From Candidatus Stoquefichus massiliensis AP9 (GTDB taxonomy: Bacteria > Bacillota_I > Bacilli_A > Erysipelotrichales > Coprobacillaceae), in assembly GCF_000455285.1 (NCBI RefSeq), contig NZ_HG005287.1, positions 91,135 through 127,876 on the forward strand: a stretch of DNA of 36,742 bases, written 5' to 3'. Each line of letters begins with the position of its first letter. Position 1 is the stretch's first letter. The notes under the pieces were generated by a model. That model was not told where the DNA came from, did not search any database, and worked only from the letters and a program-made list of their open reading frames with translations. This document shows, one piece after another, positions 1-10,045 of this stretch. The position numbers were made by a program, and so were the translations under genes.

Positions 1-645
1 ACTTAATATTTTCTCCATTAATGGCATCGCTAGTTCTAATTGACCTTCACACTCACCTTCATTAACAATTTGGTATTGTGGATATAGTTGAATTGTATCC
101 AAGAAACCATCAATACGATCTTTAGCTGATTTGGCTGTTGTATGTTTCAATAAAACAATATTTGCCTGACTCAGTCTTTTCATCATATCTTTTGCACATT
201 GAACACCAGCATCATAATTATCAGAAACAATTGTACAATTCACCAATTGTTCATCTAACACAGGTGCATCCACGACAATGACTGGAATATTTGCTTTTTT
301 TGCTGCTTCAATAGCTGGTTTGATTTTTTGTGAATCTATAGGATTCACAAAAATGCCATCTACTCGCTGTTTAATAAAAGAATAGATCTGCTGATTTTGT
401 TTATCAACATCTAAGGCAGGATCAAGAGTCATTAATTGATCTCCATTCTCTTCAACAACTTTTTGAATTTCATTATTAATGACTTCATAAAAAGGATTAT
501 TCATCGTCATATATGTCACTCCAAAAACTTTACGAGTAGTAGAACGTGTATCAAAATAACTTGTTAAAATAATCCCAATAACCATAGCAGTTATTGTTAT
601 AATAATTCCTAAAACAGCTTTTTTATTCTTTTCATGTTGTTCCAT
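1..645 (-). CDS. Sugar-binding protein of RbsB/LacI-like type, 3' end outside window
   Basis: The first 215 codons are present and the frame runs open off the left edge, so the C-terminus is missing. ATG at 645 follows an AGGGTGA ribosome binding site. A short basic N-terminus and one hydrophobic segment (about residues 10-28) give a signal peptide or membrane anchor. No lipobox cysteine is visible. The remainder has the pattern of periplasmic-binding-protein family 4 sugar receptors: VFGVTYMTMNNPFY near the start, a VDGIFVNPID segment, then IPVIVVDAP followed by a Cys and a VSDNYDAG segment. Such proteins bind a pentose or hexose for an ABC importer or a membrane sensor. The ligand cannot be told from this part, and the partner genes lie outside the window. 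The fold assignment is fairly secure; the substrate is unknown. Confidence 0.75.
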   Translation of the reverse strand, partial: MEQHEKNKKAVLGIIITITAMVIGIILTSYFDTRSTTRKVFGVTYMTMNNPFYEVINNEIQKVVEENGDQLMTLDPALDVDKQNQQIYSFIKQRVDGIFVNPIDSQKIKPAIEAAKKANIPVIVVDAPVLDEQLVNCTIVSDNYDAGVQCAKDMMKRLSQANIVLLKHTTAKSAKDRIDGFLDTIQLYPQYQIVNEGECEGQLELAMPLMEKILS

Positions 646-714
646 AACATCACCCTACTTTTTTTCATTCTATCATGATTTATGTCATAGAGAAAAGTGA
701 CAAAAGTCATAAAA

Positions 715-743
715 TAGAAAAAACGAGTGATTTTCATCACTCG
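715..743 (-). terminator. Intrinsic terminator of the P-type ATPase gene
   Basis: The stem CGAGTGA/TCACTCG (724-730 with 737-743) has a 6-nt loop and is followed on the minus strand by a run of T. The stop codon of the ATPase gene lies inside the stem. Confidence 0.85.
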
Positions 744-3058
744 ACAATATCTTTATCTAAATAACGATTTATAAAGAAAGAAATGATTGTTGCTAAAATA
801 ATACCAGCCCCTACAATAAAAAGTATATATTGTATAAGCACTGTCGTCATTGGTGCTAGTTGTAACCAATTCCAAAATAGGCATGTTGCAATAATAAAAC
901 CAATCACATCTAAAACAAGAACGAATCCACGATACCAATTTATTGGACAATAAATACGATAAATTAAGTGAATAGCAAGCATTGCTGTGGAGAAATAAAG
1001 GATGGTAAATAACTCATTTAAATCTAATCCTAATTTGCTTGATAAAACACTCATGACAATAACACTTATAATAACAGATACAGCATTAGGTACTGAATAT
1101 CTTAAGGTATGTCTTGCAATAGATTCTTTTTGTTTATTAATATTCTTTTCAAAGAGTATCATAAATGATGGAAAACCTTCTACAAAGTTATCTAATAAGG
1201 TCATTTGGAAAGGAATAAATGGATATGGCATATTTAAAAGGACCATTGCTATTGCAATAAAGATTGTATAGATTGTTTTTAAATAATACATAGATGCTGA
1301 ACGTTCAACATTGTTCGTATCTAAACGTCCCTCTTTCACAACATCTACCATCGTTGATAATTCACCATTAATCACAACAAACTGAGATATCTGTTTCGCT
1401 GCATCAGATCCTGAACCCATAGCAATAGAAACATCTGCATCTTTTAAAGCTAAAACATCATTAACACCATCACCTGTCATGCCTACTTTATATTGATGTT
1501 TTTGTAGTGCTAAAATCATCTTATGTTTTTGATATGGTGTTGCACGACCTATAACATTGTATTCCATAATTGCTGATTCTATATCTTCATCACTTTCAAG
1601 TGTTGTTGCATCTAAATAATGTGTTGGATTCTTGATACCTGCCTGTAATGCTAATGCACTTACTGTCACTGGATTATCTCCTGATATCACTTTCACTTGT
1701 ACATCATTTTCTTGGAAGAAAGCAATTGTTTCATGCGCATCGACACGTAATGGATCAAGAATAATAATACATGCTAATGGAGTCGCATATTCAAGATGAT
1801 CTTGAAATGTTTGAAAATCCTGATAATGTGCAACCAACAAAACACGAGCACCTTTTTGTTTTGCAGACTCAGCACTTTTAGGTAACTTTAAACTTGGAAT
1901 AATAAATTCTGGTGCTCCAACAATAATCGTCCCTACCCCATCTAATAATGAAGCACTCCACTTTCGAGCTGATGAGAATGAAACCCTATCTATTGTTTCA
2001 TACTTTGCATTCCCTTGAAAATATGTTGATAATGTTTGAAAAGTTGCATTATTATCTAAACTTCCATTGACAAATGAAGTCATAATATCTATCGTATCAA
2101 AAGGCAATGAATGCTCAAAAGGAATCACAGATTGAACTTCCATTTTTCCTTGTGTTAATGTTCCTGTTTTATCTAAACACAAAACATCAACATGAGATAA
2201 TGTTTCAATACTAAACATCTCCTGCACTAATACTTCTTTTTTACCCAATCGTACAACACTGGCTGCCATAGATACACTTGTTAATAAAACCAACCCTTTA
2301 GGTAACATCCCTAACAATGCTGTTGAAGTATTGACAATAGCCATAGTTATAGATTCATCACGAACTATTAATGCCTGATAAAGCATAAGAATACTTAAAG
2401 GTAAAACAAGTAAACTTGTTAATTTTGTTACCTTATTAAAGAAAGTGATCAACTCAGAAGTCACTGGTTTACGAATTCTAGCTTCATTAGCAATCTTTGT
2501 GGCATAGTTATCAATACCTACATGCTCGACTTGTGCATGACATGCTCCTGAGACAATAAAACTTCCAGATAAAAGATGATCTCCAACTTTTTTAAGTACT
2601 GGGTCAACCTCACCAGTTAACAAAGATTCATCAACTTCTACATTTGTATCTAACACAATAGCATCTGCAGAAATTTGTTGTCCAGTTTCTAAATAAATAA
2701 CATCGTTTAAAACGATCTCTTCATTATCAATATCTAAGAGTTCTTGATTTCTCAAAACTTTCGTTTTAGGAGAAATAATGAGATTTAATTTAGCTACCAT
2801 ATTACGAGATCTTATTTCTTGATAAATCCTAATGACTGTATTTGATGTTACAATCACTACAAAGAATAAACTAGACCATGCTCGAACTGCAATAAGTGCA
2901 CATGCAATGACAAAGTTATAAGCATTAAATAGATTAAATACATGTTCAATAACGATTTGTTTATTACTTTTAACCAATGGCTTAACTGCTCTATTCACAT
3001 GCCCTTGCTGTTTTTGATATTCAACTTCCTGATTTGTTAAACCTGTTATTTTTTTCAT
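737..3058 (-). CDS. Cation-translocating P-type ATPase, CtpE/Exp7-like
   Basis: This is a 773-aa membrane pump that couples ATP hydrolysis to cation transport. Visible landmarks are the actuator TGE (about residues 148-150), the phosphorylation motif DKTGTLT with catalytic Asp296, ISGDNP near 458 and the hinge GDGVND at about 529-534. Two N-terminal hydrophobic segments, a central pair (about 212-270) and a C-terminal bundle after residue 580 give the usual topology. The MLPxGLVLLTS segment before the phosphorylation site resembles the CtpE/Exp7 subgroup, in which CtpE was linked to calcium uptake. At the M4 position where Ca/Mg pumps carry PEGL, this protein reads PKGL (253-256). ATG 3058 is chosen over the in-frame GTG at 3070 because GGGTG sits 6 nt upstream of it. 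The ion is not certain. Confidence 0.88.
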   Translation of the reverse strand: MKKITGLTNQEVEYQKQQGHVNRAVKPLVKSNKQIVIEHVFNLFNAYNFVIACALIAVRAWSSLFFVVIVTSNTVIRIYQEIRSRNMVAKLNLIISPKTKVLRNQELLDIDNEEIVLNDVIYLETGQQISADAIVLDTNVEVDESLLTGEVDPVLKKVGDHLLSGSFIVSGACHAQVEHVGIDNYATKIANEARIRKPVTSELITFFNKVTKLTSLLVLPLSILMLYQALIVRDESITMAIVNTSTALLGMLPKGLVLLTSVSMAASVVRLGKKEVLVQEMFSIETLSHVDVLCLDKTGTLTQGKMEVQSVIPFEHSLPFDTIDIMTSFVNGSLDNNATFQTLSTYFQGNAKYETIDRVSFSSARKWSASLLDGVGTIIVGAPEFIIPSLKLPKSAESAKQKGARVLLVAHYQDFQTFQDHLEYATPLACIIILDPLRVDAHETIAFFQENDVQVKVISGDNPVTVSALALQAGIKNPTHYLDATTLESDEDIESAIMEYNVIGRATPYQKHKMILALQKHQYKVGMTGDGVNDVLALKDADVSIAMGSGSDAAKQISQFVVINGELSTMVDVVKEGRLDTNNVERSASMYYLKTIYTIFIAIAMVLLNMPYPFIPFQMTLLDNFVEGFPSFMILFEKNINKQKESIARHTLRYSVPNAVSVIISVIVMSVLSSKLGLDLNELFTILYFSTAMLAIHLIYRIYCPINWYRGFVLVLDVIGFIIATCLFWNWLQLAPMTTVLIQYILFIVGAGIILATIISFFINRYLDKDIVE

Positions 3059-3194
3059 AATCACACCCACTTTTAGATATCAATTTATCATATTTTTCCA
3101 TATATAGAAACTCTTTAATCAAAATTTTACTCAATCTTAACATAAATATATGGAAATACCATGAATATTTGCCAAAGAATTTCTAAAGAAAAAT

Positions 3195-3230
3195 GAAAAA
3201 TTCCTAGGACAATACACTTCTTAGGAATTT
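3195..3230 (-). terminator. Intrinsic terminator after the EIIB gene
   Basis: A 9-bp stem, TAGGAATTT with AAATTCCTA (3222-3230 with 3198-3206), is followed on the minus strand by a T-rich tail just past the EIIB stop codon. Confidence 0.7.
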
Positions 3231-3240
3231 TATATAACTT

Positions 3241-4983
<1,743 letters not shown>

Positions 4984-4987
<4 letters not shown>

Positions 4988-5154
4988 GATTGTTTCTCCT
5001 GAGAAAGTTTTTCTTTCTTTAACAAATCTTTATCATATGCTTTAAAAAATGGGAGATAAATAAAGATCTGAATCACCAAAATAAGTAATTGTAAAACTGT
5101 TTCCTGCCATCCATCATTCCCCATCAGAATTGCAAATGACAAAATAACATCATT
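4984..5154 (-). pseudogene. C-terminal remnant of a second PTS EIIC gene
   Basis: About 56 codons remain open with no start codon or ribosome binding site; an in-frame TAA at 5155-5157 precedes them. The segment starts DVILSFAILMGNDGWQE, continues with one hydrophobic helix and ends with IYLPFFKAYDKDLLKKEK. This matches the last transmembrane helix and tail of cellobiose-family EIIC proteins; compare the LYYPFFKLMEKQKL end of the intact EIIC next door. Its TGA overlaps the ATG of the glucosidase, as expected for an EIIC-bglA-EIIB operon. The first 400 or so codons have been lost, leaving the terminator of the neighbouring EIIC gene directly upstream. Confidence 0.75.
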
Positions 5155-5161
5155 TTATGTC

Positions 5162-5194
5162 AAAAAATCCTAAGAAGTCATAAACTTCTTAGGA
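5162..5194 (-). terminator. Intrinsic terminator of the intact EIIC gene
   Basis: A perfect 11-bp stem (TCCTAAGAAGT with ACTTCTTAGGA, 5168-5178 and 5184-5194), a 5-nt loop, then six T on the minus strand. It separates the intact EIIC from the decayed operon behind it. Confidence 0.9.
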
Positions 5195-5240
5195 CATCAG
5201 ATGAAGAATAATCATTGTGTGTGATGAATCTTCTCATATG

Positions 5241-6611
5241 TTATATATTTTTGAGTTGATTTTCCTCATCTAATTTTTGTTTTTCCATTAATTTGAAGAA
5301 TGGATAATAAAGACAAATATCTAATAAAATTAAACCAATAACCATAATTCCTGCTCTAACATCCATACAACCCAATGCTGCACCTAATGGGGCAGGTGTT
5401 GTCCATGGTGTCTCAATAATTCCTTTTCCAACAATATTGAATGTCATACAAGTATAAGCAATAATGGAATTCACAACTGGAACAAAGATAAATGGAATCA
5501 TCATCAATGGGTTTAATACCATTGGTAAACCAAAGATAATTGGTTCATTAATATTAAAGATAGCTGGTCCAATTGATAATTTTCCAAGTGTCTTTAATTC
5601 AACAGATTTAGATCTTAATAAAAGAATACATAATCCAAGTGTGGCCCCTCCACCACCAAGGGTAATGACATAAGACCAAAATGGTTGTGTAAAGAAATGA
5701 GCAATTGGTTCTCCTGCACTAAATGCTGTAATATTCGCAACTAGATACATTTGCATAAATGGTAAACGAATTGGTTGCGTAATACTTGCACCGTGTAATC
5801 CAAAGAACCAGAATGTTTGTGCTAAAATCGTAATTAAGCATATTCCTAATAATGAATCCAAACCAGAAATAGCTGGGGCTAATAATGTCATAATCATACT
5901 TGGTAAGAGTTCCCCACTGATATTTTGTACAAATAATGACAATGCATAGAAAACAATAACACAAACAAAGAGTGGCATAATAGCATCAAAAGATGAACTG
6001 ATTGCTGGTGGAACACCTTCTGGCATCTTAAAGCGAATATTCTTTTTTAACATAAAATGCATAATTTCTACACAACCAATAGAAACAATAATGGCACTAA
6101 ATATTCCTTTAGCATCTAAAAATGTTGTTGGAATATAATTGCCTGCCTTGGTTAAAAGATCTGCAACATTTGTACCTTCACTCATCAGACTCGCAGGTAC
6201 TGCTGAAACAACTGGTGATGATACAATTAAAAAAACTGCGGTAGAAACAATGGCGGCATTCAATGTTGCCATTTCATATTTCTTTGCCAAATGATAAGCA
6301 ATTGCAAATGCAACAAACAATCCCATCAATGCCATTGTCATATTGTATGGAACCTGTAGCATTGCTTTATTCGCTTGTGCCCAATTGTACCATCCCATCA
6401 ACATATCACTTACAAATCCCCAATTTGGTAATGTCTCTGGTTTAAATGGTGGTGTTGAAATAATCAAACAAACGCCACCTAAAATAGATAGTGGAATTGC
6501 AACAACCATTCCATCACGAATTGCAGCAAGATGTCTTTGATTCCCCAACTTATTTGCAATTGGAACTAGTGTACGATCTGCAAGTTCATTAAATCTTTCC
6601 ATAAAATTCAT
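5241..6611 (-). CDS. PTS lactose/cellobiose-family EIIC permease
   Basis: This 456-aa integral membrane protein imports a beta-glucoside or similar disaccharide and phosphorylates it with EIIB and EIIA. It has about ten hydrophobic segments, the N-terminal RHLAAIRDGMVVAIPLSILGG stretch, and the family hallmark NINEPIIFGLPMVLNP in the C-terminal half. Length is normal. ATG 6611 is chosen because GGGAGG lies 9 nt upstream; an in-frame extension to 6665 would run into the promoter. The gene has its own promoter and terminator and diverges from the NagB-like gene across two operator-like palindromes, so the two are likely co-controlled by the RpiR protein at 8221-9015. The exact sugar is not readable. 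Confidence 0.9.
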   Translation of the reverse strand: MNFMERFNELADRTLVPIANKLGNQRHLAAIRDGMVVAIPLSILGGVCLIISTPPFKPETLPNWGFVSDMLMGWYNWAQANKAMLQVPYNMTMALMGLFVAFAIAYHLAKKYEMATLNAAIVSTAVFLIVSSPVVSAVPASLMSEGTNVADLLTKAGNYIPTTFLDAKGIFSAIIVSIGCVEIMHFMLKKNIRFKMPEGVPPAISSSFDAIMPLFVCVIVFYALSLFVQNISGELLPSMIMTLLAPAISGLDSLLGICLITILAQTFWFFGLHGASITQPIRLPFMQMYLVANITAFSAGEPIAHFFTQPFWSYVITLGGGGATLGLCILLLRSKSVELKTLGKLSIGPAIFNINEPIIFGLPMVLNPLMMIPFIFVPVVNSIIAYTCMTFNIVGKGIIETPWTTPAPLGAALGCMDVRAGIMVIGLILLDICLYYPFFKLMEKQKLDEENQLKNI

Positions 6612-6642
6612 GATTCTTTTCCTCCCTTCATGACGTACACAG

Positions 6643-6672
6643 ATTATATAATTTTCAACACTCATAATTCAA
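6643..6672 (-). promoter_or_regulatory. Promoter of the EIIC gene
   Basis: TTGAAT (6667-6672) and TATAAT (6643-6648) on the minus strand, 18-bp spacer, ending about 32 bp before the start codon. Confidence 0.75.
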
Positions 6673-6675
6673 TTA

Positions 6676-6716
6676 TTTTCCATATTGTCGAAATTATTTC
6701 CACATTGTGGAAATAA
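6676..6716. promoter_or_regulatory. Tandem operator between divergent promoters
   Basis: Site 2 (6694-6716) is a perfect 11-1-11 palindrome: TTATTTCCACA, T, TGTGGAAATAA. Site 1 (6676-6694) is a degenerate copy centred on 6685, exactly 20 bp from the centre of site 2, about two helical turns. Each abuts the -35 box of one of the two divergent promoters. RpiR-family dimers bind such symmetric sites, and an RpiR gene lies 1.5 kb downstream. Whether binding represses or activates cannot be told. Confidence 0.7.
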
Positions 6717-6717
6717 G

Positions 6718-6747
6718 TTGATTTCAAAACAATATATTCCCTATAAT
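6718..6747 (+). promoter_or_regulatory. Promoter of the NagB/YieK-like gene
   Basis: TTGATT (6718-6723), 18-bp spacer, perfect TATAAT (6742-6747), about 44 bp before an AAGGAGG ribosome binding site. Confidence 0.8.
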
Positions 6748-6791
6748 GGAGCGTGTGTGATGATAATCTTCTTGTTTAAGGAGGAAAAACA

Positions 6792-7511
6792 ATGAAATTA
6801 ATTATTGAAGAAAACGAACAAAAAATGAGTGAAAGTGCTATGCAGATTCTATTAGGTGCTATGATGCAGGATAAACGAGTGAATATCTCTCTGACTGCTG
6901 GAAAATCACCTATTCATCTTTACAAGATGATGGTTCCATATGTTAAAGATCAAGAAAAATTCAAAGATATTCAATATTATCTTTTTGATGAAGCTCCATA
7001 TCTTGATAAACCACATGGTCCTAATTGGGAAGAGATGCAAGAATTATTCTTTAAAGAAGCGCATATTCCTGATGAAAGAATCCATACAACAACAATGGAA
7101 AATTGGGAAACCTATGATCAGGAAATTCGTGATGCTGGTGGGATTGATGTAATGTTAATCGGTTTAGGATTTGATGGTCATTTCTGCAGTAACTGTCCTC
7201 GCTGTACACCAATGGATAGTTATACTTATCCAATGGATCGTGCAACAAAGAATGCTGCCAATCCAACATACCCAGCCAAACCACATTTACCTGTTACACT
7301 GACAATGGGCCCAAAAAGTTTAATGCGTGTGAAACATCTGGTTATGATTGTAACAGGAAAAGAAAAAGCACAAATCTTAAAAGATGTTTTAGATTCACCA
7401 ATTACTGATGAGTTACCTTCAACTGTCTTAAAACTTCATCCAAACTTTACAGTCATCTGTGATCAAGATGCTGCATCACTTTTAAATATGGATGATTATA
7501 AAAGACTTTAA
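6792..7511 (+). CDS. NagB/6-phosphogluconolactonase-family sugar-phosphate enzyme (YieK-like)
   Basis: A 239-aa cytoplasmic enzyme of the glucosamine-6-phosphate isomerase/6-phosphogluconolactonase fold. The phosphate-binding SLTAGKSP is near residue 37 and a YYLFDEAPY strand follows. The catalytic-loop segment is GLGFDGHFCSNCP where true NagB has GxGxDGHIAFNEP, so the family Glu of that loop is not there. That puts it with the YieK/AgaI-like branch rather than standard GlcN6P deaminase. E. coli yieK likewise sits among phospho-beta-glucoside genes. Start is ATG 6792 after AAGGAGG. It probably works on a 6-phospho sugar or lactone released from the PTS substrate; the precise reaction is open. 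Confidence 0.8.
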   Translation: MKLIIEENEQKMSESAMQILLGAMMQDKRVNISLTAGKSPIHLYKMMVPYVKDQEKFKDIQYYLFDEAPYLDKPHGPNWEEMQELFFKEAHIPDERIHTTTMENWETYDQEIRDAGGIDVMLIGLGFDGHFCSNCPRCTPMDSYTYPMDRATKNAANPTYPAKPHLPVTLTMGPKSLMRVKHLVMIVTGKEKAQILKDVLDSPITDELPSTVLKLHPNFTVICDQDAASLLNMDDYKRL

Positions 7512-7520
7512 TTGATTTTC

Positions 7521-7553
7521 AAAGGAAGATGACTTTGGTCATTTTCCTTTTTA
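7521..7553 (+). terminator. Terminator after the NagB-like gene
   Basis: A 13-bp stem with one G-U pair (7521-7533 with 7538-7550), a TTTG loop and a short T-rich tail. It also covers the spurious upstream start of the RDD reading frame. Confidence 0.8.
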
Positions 7554-7594
7554 TACACATATTGCAAAATATGATCAGGAAAGAGGAAAATAAT

Positions 7595-8161
7595 ATGTCA
7601 AAAAAGAATGTACAAATGAATAAAACAGATATCATTGAAGTGAGGATGAAAAGATTTTTTGCGATGATTATTGATTGGTATTTAACCAATATGTTCGCTG
7701 TGCTACCTATTACTTTTTATTTACGTGATGGTGATTACTTACAGCCATTCATGTTTGATCTTTCACAGTATTCATTTCAGACTGGTTTTTTACTTGGACT
7801 ATATGGCATTAGTATTGGTCTTATTTATTATTTATTTATTCCCTCTTTTATCTGGAAAGGCCAAACGCTGGGTAAAAAAATATGTAAAATCCATGTCGTT
7901 AGTGAAAAACAAGAGGAAATCACTTTTAAAACAATGTGTATAAGAGAATTATTAGGAGCTATCTTATTAGAGGGTGGCATTGTCATAAGTGCAACATATA
8001 TAAGAAAGATCATGCCATTAGTTGGTTTGAGTTCTTTCGTTACTCCCTTAAAATATATTGCCTATGCACTCACAATCCTATCTATTCTTTATGCTTATTT
8101 TCAGCCAAACTCACAATCCTTTCACGATAAATTCGCAAAAACAGTTGTTATCAAGAAATAA
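7595..8161 (+). CDS. RDD-family membrane protein
   Basis: A 188-aa protein with three or four hydrophobic segments. It shows the family layout: an Arg near the start of the first helix (RMKRFFAMIIDWYL, with the Asp), a GQTLGKKICKI loop in the middle, and SFHDKFAKTVVI at the end. RDD proteins are small membrane proteins; some have been linked to ion exchange, but the role is mostly unknown. ATG 7595 is chosen because AGAGG lies 7 nt upstream; the longer in-frame start at 7529 lies inside the preceding terminator. It sits between the sugar-phosphate enzyme and the RpiR gene, with no clear functional link to either. Confidence 0.8.
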   Translation: MSKKNVQMNKTDIIEVRMKRFFAMIIDWYLTNMFAVLPITFYLRDGDYLQPFMFDLSQYSFQTGFLLGLYGISIGLIYYLFIPSFIWKGQTLGKKICKIHVVSEKQEEITFKTMCIRELLGAILLEGGIVISATYIRKIMPLVGLSSFVTPLKYIAYALTILSILYAYFQPNSQSFHDKFAKTVVIKK

Positions 8162-8162
8162 A

Positions 8163-8191
8163 TTGTATTCTTTTCCTTTTCGTGCTATATA
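8163..8191 (+). promoter_or_regulatory. Promoter of the RpiR regulator gene
   Basis: TTGTAT (8163-8168), 17-bp spacer, TATATA (8186-8191), then a GAGG ribosome binding site before ATG 8221. Confidence 0.55.
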
Positions 8192-8220
8192 TTATATATA
8201 TGTCGAAAAGAGGAAGAAAG

Positions 8221-9015
8221 ATGTTTAACTTAATGATTATTCTGCTATCTACCATTAACAGTGAACCAAAAGATTCAAATAATTATAAAATCGCAAAGTT
8301 TATTATTGAAAACATCCATGATTTAGAGGAATTTTCTTTAACAGATTTTGCTCAGCATTGCTATGTTTCAAATTCTAGTATTTCTCGTTTTTGTAGAGAC
8401 ATTGGTTTAAGAGACTTTAGTGCATTAAAAACGCAAATCGCAAGATATGCGATTGAACATGCTCATGCGAAGGGTAAATTTGATTTTAAAGAATTTGATG
8501 CACCAACTTTACCACAATCTTATATTTTAAGTGTGATAGATAACTTAAAAAGACTTTATCAAAGTTCATTTGAAAAAGACTTAAATGATTTGGTTAAAGA
8601 TATTCATCAATATAAAAATGTTGCAGCATTTGGATATATGCAATCTGAAAATGTTGCATTAAATTTGCAGTATGATTTACAAACAAATGGAAAAATCCTT
8701 TTTACCTGTATTAAGTTTATTGATCAGGTAGAATATATCAATCATGCTGATGAAGACACATTAATTATTATTTTCTCTGAGTCTGGAACATATTTCGATC
8801 GTGTTTTTCAACGTACTAAACCTTTCAAACAGTTAAAGAATAAACCTAAAATCTATATGATTACTTCCAATTTTAGTGTGACTCTGCCTTATATCGATGG
8901 TTATATTCGTTATCAAAGTCGTAGAGATTTTGCAAGTCATCCTTATCCTCTAATGATTATTACTGATTTAATATGTGTTCAATATGCAAAAATATTACAA
9001 GATAATTGTCAATAG
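8221..9015 (+). CDS. RpiR-family transcriptional regulator (HTH + SIS)
   Basis: A 264-aa regulator. Residues about 20-75 form the RpiR-type helix-turn-helix, with SLTDFAQHCYVSNSSISRFCRDIGL as the recognition region. Residues about 110-235 form a SIS sugar-phosphate binding domain, seen in NVAAFGYMQSENVAL and DTLIIIFSESGTY. Such proteins sense a phosphosugar and control the matching uptake and catabolism genes. ATG 8221 follows GAGGAAG; an in-frame upstream start at 8182 lacks a ribosome binding site and overlaps the promoter. The likely target is the paired palindrome at 6676-6716 between the EIIC and NagB-like genes; this is inferred from position and symmetry only. Confidence 0.88.
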   Translation: MFNLMIILLSTINSEPKDSNNYKIAKFIIENIHDLEEFSLTDFAQHCYVSNSSISRFCRDIGLRDFSALKTQIARYAIEHAHAKGKFDFKEFDAPTLPQSYILSVIDNLKRLYQSSFEKDLNDLVKDIHQYKNVAAFGYMQSENVALNLQYDLQTNGKILFTCIKFIDQVEYINHADEDTLIIIFSESGTYFDRVFQRTKPFKQLKNKPKIYMITSNFSVTLPYIDGYIRYQSRRDFASHPYPLMIITDLICVQYAKILQDNCQ

Positions 9016-9049
9016 AAAAATGATTTCTCAAAAAGCAGAAATCATTTTT
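9016..9049. terminator. Bidirectional terminator between convergent genes
   Basis: A perfect 13-bp stem (9016-9028 with 9037-9049), AAAAATGATTTCT with its complement, is flanked by A and T runs so it can end transcripts from both sides. The stop codon of the minus-strand gene lies inside it. Confidence 0.85.
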
Positions 9050-9317
9050 GTTTATAATGATGGATATAATTAGATAAAATTGTGATACTCCCAGCCAAAA
9101 GAGTTCCTATAGCCCACAAACTTTTTCCCATCACGCATTGTATAACACCAATACATACCAAACTTTCACCAATCATCGTTCCAATTGTTGTTCCGATTTT
9201 ATCTACTTTCTTTGATGGATGACGCATTTTTTGCGATTGTAATAATGCAGATTGAGTCATTTGATGTGATTTATTGATTGCTTTCTTTGTGAGTTCGTCC
9301 ATTTTCTTCTCTACCAT
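9042..9317 (-). CDS. Small membrane protein of unknown function
   Basis: 91 aa, not recognised. The first 40 residues are hydrophilic and rich in Lys, Gln and Ser; two hydrophobic segments follow (about 42-62 and 66-84), then a basic tail. ATG 9317 has a GAGGAGA ribosome binding site. The gene overlaps the end of the upstream 6-TM protein gene by 47 nt, so the two are translated together and probably act together. Confidence 0.65.
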   Translation of the reverse strand: MVEKKMDELTKKAINKSHQMTQSALLQSQKMRHPSKKVDKIGTTIGTMIGESLVCIGVIQCVMGKSLWAIGTLLAGSITILSNYIHHYKQK

Positions 9318-9963
9318 TTTCTTTCTCCTCTTTTCTTTGATTGAAACTAACTGTGTTATACAATAAGATGCTTGCTATGAATGTGGAAATAACGAGAATC
9401 ATCCATGTATATTGACTTTCATTGATTGTTATATTTCCATAGATAGGAACCAAAAGAATTGTACTTATAAAAATCATTAATGATGATTTTTTTAAAAGAC
9501 CAATTCCCATAGACATCATACCAATCATGCAAACTGATACTATAGAAACCAAAATCATTTGTATGATTTCTATTGATAATTGTATTGTGAAGGTATCTGG
9601 TATAAAATGCATAAAACTCTCTAATAACATAAATAGTCCTATTGGCATCACTGTGCATAACAACATTGATGCCAAGAGAAAAGAATACATTGACACAACT
9701 CTATGAAATAATGTGTTCTCCTGATAATCAGATTGATTATATAAGTATGGTTTCATTATAAAGTTATGAGACATGATAGCACTCAAAATACAAAATGATA
9801 TGAGGCTAACTCCTAATGTTAATCTCAAAATATTTTTATAAGTGTGAAACTCAAATACATCTTCTACATTTGTTACAAGAACAACAAAATAAATAAACAC
9901 AAATAAACCAATACCTAATCCCAAAACAACCTTTGAATATTTTTCTAAATCCTTTCTTCCCAT
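9271..9963 (-). CDS. Six-TM membrane protein in a TetR-controlled pair
   Basis: 230 aa with six hydrophobic segments (about 12-32, 46-66, 88-112, 125-155, 158-178, 184-204) and a charged Glu/Lys/Arg-rich C-terminal tail. No family recognised. It could be an ABC-2-like permease half or a stress membrane protein, but no ATPase is nearby. ATG 9963 follows GGAGG. The gene overlaps the next small membrane-protein gene. An 8-1-8 pseudo-palindrome at 9983-9999 lies directly upstream of its ribosome binding site, which suggests control by the adjacent TetR protein. Confidence 0.7.
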   Translation of the reverse strand: MGRKDLEKYSKVVLGLGIGLFVFIYFVVLVTNVEDVFEFHTYKNILRLTLGVSLISFCILSAIMSHNFIMKPYLYNQSDYQENTLFHRVVSMYSFLLASMLLCTVMPIGLFMLLESFMHFIPDTFTIQLSIEIIQMILVSIVSVCMIGMMSMGIGLLKKSSLMIFISTILLVPIYGNITINESQYTWMILVISTFIASILLYNTVSFNQRKEEKENGREENGRTHKESNQ

Positions 9964-9982
9964 CTTTATTTTCCTCCATTTA

Positions 9983-9999
9983 AAACCGACCGTTGGTTT
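9983..9999. promoter_or_regulatory. Putative TetR operator upstream of the 6-TM gene
   Basis: AAACCGAC, C, GTTGGTTT is an 8-1-8 near-palindrome (one mismatch per half) 14 bp before the ribosome binding site. It shares the ACCGA core with the operator at 10690-10714. Confidence 0.6.
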
Positions 10000-10009
10000 C
10001 TATATATTT

Positions 10010-10036
10010 TTAAGAAAAGACTGTTTTATAACAGTC
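10010..10036 (-). terminator. Terminator after the TetR gene
   Basis: Stem GACTGTT/AACAGTC (10019-10025 with 10030-10036), 4-nt loop, then TTTTCTT on the minus strand. Confidence 0.75.
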
Positions 10037-10045
10037 ATGAAAGAC

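Noticed and set aside
7051-7284. Open frame antisense to the NagB-like gene
   Set aside because: No ribosome binding site, no recognisable protein, and the sense frame has clear family motifs; a shadow frame.
9042-9049. Terminator overlap as a sign of a misannotated small gene
   Set aside because: The stop codon inside a bidirectional terminator is common in compact genomes; the small gene has a strong ribosome binding site and overlaps its partner.
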